64,000 bases of DNA from Macrolepiota albuminosa. Taxonomy: Eukaryota > Basidiomycota > Agaricomycetes > Agaricales > Agaricaceae. Location of the stretch: positions 169,246-233,245 of the forward strand of contig JAMWFC010000011.1 of the NCBI GenBank assembly GCA_027475525.1, in the 5' to 3' direction. Position numbers and translations under genes: made by a program. Numbering within the stretch: the first letter of the stretch is position 1; each line of letters starts with the position of its first letter. The notes under the pieces were generated by a model that saw nothing but the letters and a program-made list of their open reading frames with translations, was not told where the DNA came from and made no database searches. This document shows, piece after piece, positions 54,151-64,000 of the stretch.

Positions 54151-55786
54151 GCTCACCACCAAGAGGAGTGAGCATCAAGCAAGCACAGTGGCAAGCAACT
54201 AGTGGGCAAGAAGGTATGCTGCCAACAAGGGGCAGAGCCAGAGGGTGAAGACAGACACTGAGGAGCTTACAGTCATGCTAGTGTGTAGGCCCAGAACTTT
54301 CATGTCAAGACCCCTGCCATCAACCACTCAATTGTACTCAGACCTTTGGAGAGTGCTGCATCATCAAACACTGGGCTGGCACCATCCTGGCTAGACCTAG
54401 CCAATTGGACCCATAACTATTCCTAGCACATATTGGTACCCATCACCCATATTTGGTTTGTTGTATGATTGGCCCCAACACCTGCCATCAACATTTGGTT
54501 CCTCATCTGATCAGCTCCAATGCCCACTACTGACTCTCTGCACTCTGCACAATTGGCCCTGGCCTGTTTCCCTACTCAGCATCCCAACCCTCTTTGGACA
54601 ATGCACCTGTACTACAAGACTGACTCTCTCAGTGTCTTTATGCTCTCTTCCCAACTCTGCTCCACTTTTTTGATTCGTGGACTTAGCCTGGGAATCTCAC
54701 CACCTCTCCTGTCAAATCCTGGCACTCTGCATGAGTTCCAGAGTACTCCTGTACTTTCCCAGATCTCTGGAACTTGCTTGTCTCCTGTTCTCATAGGCTC
54801 AGAGCTGTCTTGTAGACATCAAGTCTGCCTAGTAAGGACTTACTTGCAGTTGAAAGCCCTGTTGTCACAACCCACACCAACCCATGCCCCACCCCAAACC
54901 ACCAGAACACAGCTCCACCCCAGCCCTGAGACACCCCTGCCAACTTGTTGTCCTTCAACCCTCAGAGGGTGCCAGGCCATCAAACACTAGGCTGGTGCCA
55001 CCTCAGTGTAAGGGCAACCTCTGGAGGCTGTGGCTTAGTCACACAGCTGGCAGAGGGAGATCCAAAGTGTATTAGAATATATACTGACAATATCATAATA
55101 ACTACTCACCTGGCAGAGGGAGATCCAAAGAGAACAGGTCTAGAGATTCCCTATGCCAGGTTGGACACTTCTGGGGCCTCTGAAGCATGGGAAACAACTG
55201 TACAGTACAACAAAACCTTAAAAACTTGAAAATTTGCCTAAATAAACAACTGTACAAACAAGGCAGGAAAACTCTGGACTTTGGAAGTCAGAAAAGGAAA
55301 CTCCAGCTTATATAAGGAGTCTGAAAGTGGTGCTGAAGGGCCCACACTTGTCTGAATGGTAGCTAAAGAACCAGAGCACCTCAAGGGCTGAGAATAGTAC
55401 TAACAGATAGTGTTGAAAGAATAGAAACAGTAAAATGAGAGAATGACAGAAGAAATAAGAGAATGAATGAAAGGAGAGTGAAGAGATAAGAAGTGAAAGA
55501 AGGAAGAAATGAGGAGTCCCCTGATACTTAGCTGAGACTAGCCAATCAGACCTGACACTCTCCTGGCACACCCAGCACCCATCACCCACACTCAATCCCT
55601 TGCCTGATTGGTTCTGATGCCCACCATCAACATGCAGTTCCTTGCACAATTAGCTCTGAAGCCCACCATTAATTCCCTATACTCCAAACTCCTTTGAACA
55701 ACATACCACTCAGGATGACTACATGGGGCCTGGTCTCAGACTCCTCCCAGATTACCTGAACCTCACCTGAGATCCCACATGTAACT
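54151..55786. other. Unassigned repeat-derived region with a duplicated segment
   Basis: About 200 bp near 54,343-54,560 (CATCAAACACTGGGCTGG, CTAGCCAATT, CCCATCACCCAT) recurs diverged at 54,960-55,006 plus 55,527-55,720, with LTR490 copy 4 inserted in the second copy. At 54,863 TGTCACAACCCACACC resembles the start of the Gy2 LTR. It may be LTR or leader sequence of Gy4. No gene seen. Confidence 0.4.
55007..55526 (-). mobile_element. LTR490 solo LTR, copy 4
   Basis: TGTAAGGGCAACCTC to GAGTCCCCTGATA, the complement of the family consensus. Flanks CTCAG (55,002-55,006) and CTTAG (55,527-55,531) form a 5-bp duplication with one transition. Confidence 0.8.
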
Positions 55787-57690
55787 TGGCCATACATTGA
55801 TGATGTACCAGTCAGAGGACTACCTCATAGATATGAGTTGTCAGATGGTAGCTGTGAAGTCATACCAGAGAATCCAGGCATTAGGAGATTTGTATGGGAA
55901 CACCTGCTCAATGTGAACAGAGTGTTACAAAGAATCAAATATGCAGGGGGAACTTTCTCTGGGAAGAAGTCAGTAGTATGTGCAGATGAGATTGTGGTTG
56001 TTGGCCATAGATGCTCTTATAAAGGGCAGAAGCCAGAGACCAAGAGATTTGCCATAGTAATGGGCTGGGGTGACTGCAGGGATAAACATGAAGTAAGGTC
56101 ATTCTTAGGGACCCATGGTACCTTTAGATCCTTTATCAAGGACTATGCCAAGGTAGCAGCACCTATCAATAAGCTTACCCAGAATGATGTACCTTTCACT
56201 TGGAGAGAAGAACAGCACTCTGCAATGGCACAAATGAAAAAGTTGCTAGCAGAGAGTGCTCCTTTGAAACCCATTGACTATGAGTCAGGAGGTGCAGTAG
56301 TTCTGTCAGTGGATACATCCTGGATGGCAGTGGGTTTTGGAATCTTTCAAGAAGACCCAGACAATCCTAAAGTGTGCACTTGTGCCAAGTTAGGATCTAT
56401 CACCCTAAATGAGAGAGAAGCTAGGTTTTCTCAACCAAAAAAAGAGCTGTATGGTCTCATGAGATCTTTGCTAGTCAACAAGTATTGGCTAGTTGGTTGT
56501 AGAAAACTAGTGATAGAAACAGATGCCAAGTATCTGAAAGGGATGCTAGGAAATCCAGGAGTAGGGCCCAATGCCACTATCATGAGATGGATTGAGAACA
56601 TCCTACTCTACCACTTTACCTTAAGGCATGTGCCAGGCAAGACCTTCAGTGTGGATGGCTTGTCACAGTGGCCTAAGCAGCCAGGAGATGAAGAGTATCC
56701 ACCAGTTGATCCTGAGTTAATGGATGAACCCAAGTCAATGAACTATGAGTATCCAGACAAGATCAATGATGTAGCCTGGTTGGGAGGACTGGAAACCTTT
56801 TAAACTTGAAGAGTTTGCAGACCAAATTGATATTAGAGGAGGCTATCTAAACATGGTAGCTACTGAGGTATCAGACTTTGAGCAAGAACTTAGTAAAGTC
56901 AGGTCCCAGGAGCAGGAGTTTAGAGATGGAATCTTGAGTCAAACACCAGGGACAAGCATGGATCCAGTAGCAGTATTAGCTATGACCATGCCTCTGTTAC
57001 CAGTAGAAGACCAAGAAGCAGGGGTAGAGGACACACAAACTTACCTAGAACACCAAAAAGGTAGTGAGGGTGGAGACTGGGACAATCTGCTATCCACTGT
57101 TCAGAGTTGGTTACAGAACTCAGATACAGAACCCAAGAATCTACAAAGCTGGGACCTAGAGAAGTTTAAGAAGTTTGCTAGGCAATTCTTCTTTGATAAG
57201 AAGGGGAGATTGTATAAGTGTTGTCATGAGGAGAAACATAAACTAGTAGTCTAAATTGATAGACAAATGTTCATGCTCAAATCAGCCCATGATGCCTTAG
57301 GATATAGGGGAGCCTATGCCACCAGGATGCTTATACAGGAGTGCTTCTGGTGGCCTGGCATATAAGGAGATGTACAGTGGTATGTTGGGACTTGTCACAA
57401 TTGTCAAATCAGACAAAAGACAGTAGTCAACAGAGAACCAACTGTAACTTATACTCCCTCTATCTTTCAAACAATTCACATTGACACCATGCACATGACA
57501 CCAGCCTCCAATGGCTGTAAATACATGGTACATGGCAGATGTGCCTTGTCTTCTTGGATGGAAGGTAAACTCCTGAGGAAGGAGAACCATAAGACCATTG
57601 AATGGTTGTTTGAGGATGTGATTTGCCACTGGGGCTGCATTGCAGAAATCATCACAGATAATGCTGGACAGTTCAAGCAGGTCACTGCCT
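55787..57690 (+). pseudogene. Gy4: Pol of a second Ty3/gypsy family (RT, RNase H, integrase part)
   Basis: Frame from 55,787: WPYIDDVPVRG (intact YIDD), PGIRRFVWEHLLNVNR, AGGTFSGKKS, FLGTHGTFRSFI; RNase H VDTSWMAVGFGIF, SITLNEREARFSQPKKELYG, IETDAKYLKGML, LRHVPGKTFSVDGLS. The catalytic D, E, D are all present. One extra T in the run at about 56,798 ends the frame at 56,803; the linker goes on from 56,853 to TAA at 57,252, then the integrase zinc site (CHNC) and core start (IHIDTMHM, EIITDNAGQF) to about 57,690, where it is truncated before the Glu. It is a different family from Gy1-3 and lacks a visible chromodomain. Confidence 0.85.
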
Positions 57691-57719
57691 GGTTAGATAT
57701 GAGCCCCTGCCCATCAGAT

Positions 57720-57873
57720 GGACACACATCAAATGAGCCTGATGATGACACCCAAATCAAGCTGGATGCTGTGTGGACTATCACTAGTACAGCTACGGAC
57801 ACACATCAAATGAGCCTGATGATGACACCCAAATCAAGCTGGATGCTGTGTGGACTATCACTAGTACAGCTAC
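57720..57873. repeat. 77-bp tandem duplication after Gy4
   Basis: 57,720-57,796 and 57,797-57,873 are identical. The join lies about 30 bp after the Gy4 integrase breaks off. Confidence 0.9.
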
Positions 57874-57879
57874 TTAGCC

Positions 57880-58984
57880 GATATAGCTTTGGGCATGCTA
57901 AGTGTGTGAGAGAGTCCCAGACAGGTCCCAGAGAACACACGGTAGGCAAGAGGTTGGTGGCAAGGAAAGTGGGTGATTGGAGGCACTTGCGTATGGCTCC
58001 AAAATGTGGCTACAGGGCGCTAAAAGTCGCTAAGAGGGAGTGCTAAGAGTGTGGAAAAGTCACTAAGGAAGGCACTAAGAGGTGCAGGAGAGGGTCGCTA
58101 AGAGGTGCTAAGTGTTAGCACCTAGAATGTGATAATAAAAGGATGAGATTGCTTAGCAGATCTAAGCACAAAAGCCAAGCCGTAGTTGCAAGGCGCTAGA
58201 GAGAGAGAGATAAAAAACTAGAGCAGAGTCCTCTTGCTTGACATGGTCAACAAGAGGTAGTCTGTTGTGTATGGAGACCAAAATGTTGGGATACGATCCC
58301 TACTGCCAAATTAATTCCCTGTACTACTAACAGAAAGTAAGTATTTATAGTAAAGAAAGTTAGCCGACGCTAAGAGGTTAAGCACCACTAGAGGGTGGTG
58401 AACTGATAAAAATGTAAGTAAATGCGGTGAATTGAATTGTATAGTAAAAAGGTCCATAATAATGCTGTCACGGAAATACTTCATCATTTCCCCTTGTAAG
58501 CGCTGCCACTGGCTAAGAGCATTATGCTGGATTGACTGATGCCAAGTGTCTGTGTAAATGTATAGCCTCCGAGTGCAAGTGGCAAGGTGCGGCGAGGTGT
58601 CAATAGTGGTGCGAAGAATAAGTGGTGCCATAAAAAGTGGCCTGAGAGTAATTGGAGTCTGTAGCTGCAAGTTATTAGTGTAAAAATATGAGAAAAATAG
58701 TGCTGGAAGCGCTAGAGCATGGCGCTTCTGGTGGTACTAGTGGGCCAATATGAGATGTGGGTATTGGTGCTATCAGTAGCCAGCCACAATGCAGGCTCAT
58801 CACCGACAATGCCCAATCCTGCAGGTTGACCCATGTGAGACAGCCAACAGAAAAGGCAGTTGGCAAAGGTACAAGACCACTGACACATCTGGAGAAGGTG
58901 ATCCACAAATCTAAGGAAAGTGGACAAAGAGTGAGGGACCAGAGAGCAGAAAAGAAAGGTCAGACAATAGAAACCTCCCATCAG
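57880..58984. other. Non-coding stretch with repeated GCTAAGAG motifs, possible LTR
   Basis: GCTAAGAG or close variants occur about six times between 58,020 and 58,375. A GAGAGAGAGA run lies at 58,200. At 58,284 TGTTGGGATACG follows the purine-rich GGAGACCAAAA, which would fit the start of an LTR, but no partner was found. From about 58,760 the sequence may already be copia2 pol. Confidence 0.4.
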
Positions 58985-60680
58985 GCACCATGACCAAGGA
59001 ACAAGCACCCACACCCATGGACACCAACATCAATCATGATCAGATCTTGGCAGCTACAACAATGCACTTCCACAACATTGACCCGCTACCCACCGACCTT
59101 GAGGAAGAGCCAAAGATGTGGGAAGAGGCTAAAAAGGGACCAGACACTGCCAAGTGGGAGGAGGGATACCACAAGGAGATGAAGTCCCTGAAAGAGATAG
59201 GAGTGTACCAACTCATACTGAGGTGCAACGTACTTCAAGGACAGAAAATTTGAAAGGGGTGCCCCATTTTCAAAATTAAAAGGGATGAACATGGGAGGCT
59301 GATAAGATATAAGGTACAACTTGTATTTAAGGGGTACAAACAGATCTACGGAAAGGACTACAATAAGACCACATCTCTGACATCACACATGGAATTGTGG
59401 AGGATACTCTTACATATAGCAGCATCAACAGGTTGGGATGCCATGCAGATCAACGTCAAGACAGCCTTCCTATATGGACTACTACCTGATGATGAGGTCT
59501 AGTATATAGAGCAACTCAAAGGTTTCAAGAAGCCGGGTAAGGAAGATTGGGTGTGTGAGCTGGTGCGAGGCCTGTATGGAATGAAACAGGCAGGGAGGAT
59601 CTGGAATCAAACTCTCAACAAGAAGATGTTGAGATGGGATTTTACTAGACTGGCTTGTGAGTCATGCATATACTATAGGAAGTCTACCACAGGGGTTGTG
59701 ATTGTGGTGGTACATGTTGACAAATTTCTCTCAATCACTAGCTCAAAAGACGAGAACGAGAAGTTTAAGGTGCAAATGCAACAGACCTGGACAATTTCTG
59801 ATCTAGGGACTTCCCGCCACCTTGTTGGTGTGTCCGTAGAGTGGAATAGAGCAAGGACAGTGACCTTGTCACAGTCAGCCTTCATCACTTGCATTATGCA
59901 GTTGTTTAGGCAACAAAATGCCCACTCCCTCTCCTTGCCAATAGAGCTGGTTGCAAAACTCAGACAGCCAAGCCATGAGATGCAGACATGCCAAGAAAAG
60001 GCAGACATTGCAAGGCTCCCTTACAGGTTGCTTGTCAGCTGCCTACTATACATAGCTATTGCTACAAGGCCCAACATTGCCTATGCCATACAACAGCTGT
60101 CCCAATTCCTTGACAACTATGACAGAACACACTGGAATGTGGCAATACAACTTGTCAGGTACCTCAAAGGCTCAAAGGATCTGAAGCTCCACCTGAGCGG
60201 CCCTGATGTAATACTACAAGGCTTCACTGATGCCAACTGGGCAAGTTGCTTGGACATGAGACAAAGTATCAGTGGATACACTTGGTCACTTGGAGCAGGG
60301 GTAATCTCGTGGTCAGTTCGCAAACAGAAGACAGTGGCAATGTTGTCTTGCAAAGTGGAGTTCATGGCTGCATACAAGTTGATGCAGGAGTGCATCTGGC
60401 TTCGCATGCTGCTAAAAGCAATTGGGTGGAACTTTACAGACAAGCCTACTACCTTATTCTGCAACAGCAAGGCCACCATTTCACTTTCTGAAGACCCCAC
60501 AGCCCACATATAGGTTAAACACTTTGACATCAAGTATTATTTTATTCATGAATGAGCACAGAATGGCGAAATAGTTATTAAATATGTGAACACCTGAGAC
60601 AATGTCACCAACATGTTCACCAAAGTGCTACCAAAACCCCTCTTTCTTTGCCTGCGGCAGATGCTCAGTATGGCCTGATG
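58985..60680 (+). pseudogene. Copia2: Ty1/copia RT and RNase H
   Basis: RT starts near AKWEEGYHKEMKSLKEIGVY, then RDEHGRLIRYKVQLVFKGY, DAMQINVKTAFLYG and ELVRGLYGMKQAGRIWN. The catalytic box reads VVVHVDKFLSIT (HVDD expected; Lys in place of the second Asp). It is followed by YRLLVSCLLYIAIATRPNIA and RNase H (GFTDANWASC, RQSISGYTW, FMAAYKLMQECIWLRMLL, KHFDIKYYFIHE, NMFTKVLPK). Stops and frameshifts at 59,251, 59,501 and 60,511 break it. The gag and integrase side is missing. Confidence 0.85.
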
Positions 60681-60739
60681 GTCACTACAATCCACATGTG
60701 AGGAGGAGTTGACGGAGTCATGTCTGCGGTAAGGAGGAG

Positions 60740-61009
60740 TGTTGGCATGTCATTGATGTGATGATGTAAAGAGTCAGAGTGATACCATGCACACAATAGT
60801 CAGGGACACTGTTTGGCCAACTACTACTTTGTCTGGATATCTACTTATACATGTGCGCAATGCACACACAACCCTAGTCTTGTTTATACATCTCTGAGGG
60901 TGCGTCACTCATACTAAACAAAATTTGTGCAAAATGCAACATTCTTGCTTGCTAAATGTGACACTCTCGCTTGCTAAATGCAACATTCTTGCTTGCAAAT
61001 AATGTAACA
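60740..61009 (+). repeat. Copia2 3' LTR
   Basis: TGTTGGCATGTC follows the purine tract AAGGAGGAG, exactly as in Copia1; it ends TGTAACA. It holds three 22-bp tandem repeats at 60,932-60,997 (AAATGCAACATTCTTGCTTG type). The 5' LTR is not in place. Confidence 0.65.
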
Positions 61010-61069
61010 ATTAATCTGCATCTCTCTTGACACAAAACAAAACTCTTGACATTGCAACATGACCTACCA

Positions 61070-62925
61070 CAGAATTGACAGCTGTAAAGAATGAAACTTC
61101 AACCCTTGTTAACAGCAGAAACAGAGGAAAAAGAGCCAGATCTGTCTCATCAGAAAGGGACAGGTATAGCTGCTCCTCCAAAAAGAGGAGAACAAGGGAT
61201 TGGAAAGACAAGGGGTTTTTTCAATTCTGTGCAGGTGCATTGACCAAATCAAGGACCTTGATCAATGCAGCCTGCATGGTCTGCCTTGGTTGCCACACCC
61301 ACAATATTTGGAGCTGTGCAGCCCACAAACTCTGGAACAGACAGAGGGCCCATGTTTAACGGAACAAAAACAACAGACTCATCAACCCAGATGAGAAGGA
61401 GATCTGTACAGACTGGCAGAAATCCAGAGGTTGCCGAGTCCTATCACACAACCACAAACATGAATGCTCAGGATGTGGCAAGAGATATCACAGAGCTCAG
61501 AGATGCCATTTGGCACAATGGGTTTAGGCTTGCCACTCCCTACAATGCCAACGAGTGGCAGAGCTCTCTGGCAAGGGCAGGCATCCTCAATCAATTTCCG
61601 GATCTGGTTGAAGACCTTAGAAGAGGATTCAATGCAGGCATCCCAGCAATATCAAAAACCTTCACCCCAGACAACAATCCATCAGTTGAGGATCTCAATG
61701 ACAAGTTCTGGAAGGTCATTGAAACAGAGTTTGCCAAAGGTTGATACATGGGCCCTTACTCTCATGACCAAGTGGAGAAGATCATCGGACCTAACTAACA
61801 AGCCTGGAAAATACAGACTTATTCAAAATCTATCCTTCTCACACAAGAAACAGAGCAAATCTGATAACTCCTCAATCAACAGCGCAATCAATATAGAACA
61901 ATTCCCATGCACATGGGGAATCTTCAATGCAGTATACCTGCTCATATCAAGACTTCTGCCAGGATCACAAGCAGCAATCTGCGATGTTAAAGAAGCCTAC
62001 AGATTGGTTCCCATCAAACCCTTACAATGGCCAGGAATGGTGGTCAAATTGCCAGAAAATGATGCATTCGCACTGGACACAATGAATTGTTTTGGTCTGG
62101 CATCTGGCTGCAGTATTTATGGCAAAGTGGGGGATGCAGGCACTCAAATCATTAGAGCTAGTGGAATGGGGCCTCTGTCCAAGTGGGTGGACAATCATAT
62201 GTTTTTCTGGATTAGAAAAGAGTATATCGGAAGTGATAACTCAGCAAGGCAGAAGTGGGAAGAAGAAATTCACAAAGAGGATAGAAAAAAGGACCTGGGC
62301 AGTAGGATTTGGTACCAAGGCATGCAGAACTTGGAAGACAAGATTGACAAATATGACAAAGACATGTCAACCAAGATTAAGGACTTGTCATTCTGACTTG
62401 GAGCACTCTGAAGCTGACACATTGTTCTCCTATGCAATGCAGGACATTGACAACATCTTAGAGAAGCTCAGGATATTCTGGGAGAGAGAGAAAGACGTAC
62501 CTTTTAGTGAGGCAGTCACCTATATTGGCTTTACTTGGGACTTGCAGGAGCAAAAAGTCAGTATTAGTATCTGCAGGCCATCGCAGAATAGGACAAGAAG
62601 AGGTCACACATCTTGGAGGAAGCACAAAGACTATATGAGAAACTACTGCATGCTTGCCTTGTAGTATCCAGAAGAAGAGTGTTTCTCACCAACCTGAAGG
62701 CCTTCATGGGGATTTTTCATGACAGTCCTTTCTAGCTGCATTACCTTCTCAAAAGAACCTCCAAAGATCTATGATGGTGGAACAGGATATTATCTCAACT
62801 AGTAGAGAGACCAATTTCTGAAACACACCCAGTCATCAATATCCAAGCATACTCTGACATAAATACTGCCGTCAGAATCAGAATCACCATCGGAGAGAAA
62901 TGGAGAGTGTGGCAGCTGGTCCCAG
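61070..62925 (+). pseudogene. YR3: RT and RNase H of a YR retroelement, truncated
   Basis: The Gag-side tail is at 61,265-61,744 (CMVCLGCHTHNIWSC near 61,270; YNANEWQSSLARAGIL). RT: KPGKYRLIQNLSFSHKKQ, NSAINIEQFPCTWGIFNAV, DVKEAYRLVPIKPLQWPGMV, NCFGLASG. The catalytic box is WVDNHMFF (VDDH expected; GAC-AAT). Then DVPFSEAVTYIGFTWDL (thumb) and RNase H AYSDINTAVRIRITIG ... WRVWQLVP, cut by LTR1070 copy 5 at 62,926. Frames change at about 61,750 and 62,400. Same class as DIRS1 and DIRS2. Confidence 0.8.
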
Positions 62926-64000
62926 TGATAGGCTTCTACTTGGACTGAGCACATCAAGAGACATAAATTGACTGACACTTGACATACTGGAGACTCTAGC
63001 AACCAGTTTGAGTACAGAGCAGCCCTAGCTTTGTCGCTCTATTGCAGGACTTATCCATTTACTCTAATCACCAGTTACTAGTCCTTCAGCACACTCCATT
63101 CATCTATTTCAAGCTCTATTGCAGGACTTATCCATTTACTCTAATCACCAGTTACTAGTCCTTCAGCACACTCCATTCATCTATTTCAAGGACCAAGGAG
63201 GCTCAGAACATATAGCACTAATATGACAATGGGAGGTGGACTCTAACCAAACCCCAATCACTTCCAGAAGGAGTCAGCAGTAGGTGCTGCTATTTGATGA
63301 GGCACCTTAATTAGAAGCCTAAAAGAATCAATGACAGCGGCACAGGATATACTTAAACCCAACATCTGGACCTGTCAGGAATTGATACAATGAGTAGCAC
63401 CGACATTAGCACTCATAGCATCTGTCAAGGAGTTTCCTACCATACCCCAGAACAGCCTGGCCAATTAGAATTATATTAAGAGTGAGCAGACCTGTATAAT
63501 TCTCAGTCAATTTAGAGTCACCATTGGTTGCCATGGGTCATAATGCCATTGGTTGCCATCATCCATGTGCTACAGGTTGCCATTGACAGGTCACTGTTAG
63601 AGAGAACCATAAGGAGAGGCGCTAAGAGGTAGCACCACAGATGGACTTATCTTGGAAAACACAGTAGTGCATAGTATATCAGATAGCTACTTTACATGTA
63701 CATAACAACAAATTATAACCTCTTGAGCATCCAGTTACACTTAGTGTTCAAATCATGCTAGCTCTGCCTGACTTTGTCACTAAGTTAGGCACTAGCTTTG
63801 TCTATCTTGTCTTCAAAATTTATGGTGCCACCTACAGGCACATTACACTATGCTACTTGTCCTTTTTTCTTTATCTTTGCTTAAGCTACAGCACTTACCA
63901 TTTGCTAGGTAGCACCTGAGGCGCTATCATCTAGCACATCATTCTATCACATCTGCTTGAGCACACTGGGACCCTGTCAGGACTCCTTACAACTATGTAT
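62926..64000 (+). mobile_element. LTR1070 copy 5, running off the window
   Basis: TGATAGGCTTCTACTTGG at 62,926; the family sequence continues to the window end without reaching the GGCATCATCA terminus. TATA-type box AGTATATCAGATAG near 63,674. Many AGCGC motifs have become AGCAC or AGTGC, so it is older than copies 3 and 4. Confidence 0.8.
63036..63190. repeat. 77-bp tandem duplication in LTR1070 copy 5
   Basis: 63,036-63,113 matches 63,113-63,190 with period 77; absent from the other LTR1070 copies. Confidence 0.9.

Noticed and set aside
60932..60997. Three 22-bp direct repeats as a possible CRISPR
   Set aside because: No spacers, eukaryotic context, inside a copia LTR.

Overview
The window looks like nuclear DNA of a filamentous basidiomycete, most likely an Agaricomycete (mushroom). 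The support is short 45-113 bp spliceosomal introns with GTRAGT donors and CTRAY branch points, an F-box protein of the type expanded in mushrooms, intron-bearing tRNA-Leu genes, and chromoviral Ty3/gypsy, Ty1/copia, DIRS-like tyrosine-recombinase (YR) and Tc1/mariner elements. I do not name a species.

About three quarters of the window is transposon. From 1 to 17,684 a CpG-depleted chromovirus (Gy1) has been hit by two insertions I can date in order: a solo LTR of about 490 bp (LTR490), and an LTR-type repeat of about 1,070 bp (LTR1070). LTR1070 carries an internally deleted mariner (M1), and M1 carries a younger, CpG-rich member of the same chromovirus family (Gy2, 8,059-16,764). Each level has a target-site duplication. 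From 17.7 to 29.9 kb come a second LTR1070 fragment, a decayed mariner (M2), a decayed YR element (DIRS2) split by mariner M3, another LTR1070 and a minus-strand YR element (DIRS1).

Two host islands follow (about 29.9-38.0 and 45.4-53.4 kb). The first has an unrecognised gene, a pseudogene copy of a membrane-protein gene, a 2OG-Fe(II) dioxygenase, tRNA-Leu(AAG) and a broken F-box gene. The second has the apparently intact membrane-protein gene, a seven-exon repeat protein, a second tRNA-Leu(AAG) and the intact F-box gene in inverted orientation. The islands therefore share three paralogous components. Between them lie LTR490, mariner M4, a Gy1/2-family fragment (Gy3) and LTR1070. After 53.4 kb come copia, gypsy and YR remains and a last LTR1070 that runs off the window.

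Three observations stand out. (1) Nine tandem duplications scattered over the window all have a period of exactly 77 bp, which most simply marks k-mer assembly seams. (2) The chromovirus family carries, between pol and the 3' LTR, a spliced antisense gene for a Cys-rich/coiled-coil protein; its introns are conserved between diverged copies. (3) Catalytic codons of nearly every element are altered by CpG-type transitions, while the one RT whose Asp-Asp pair is GAT-GAT (no CpG possible) still has YIDD. No intact autonomous element was found.
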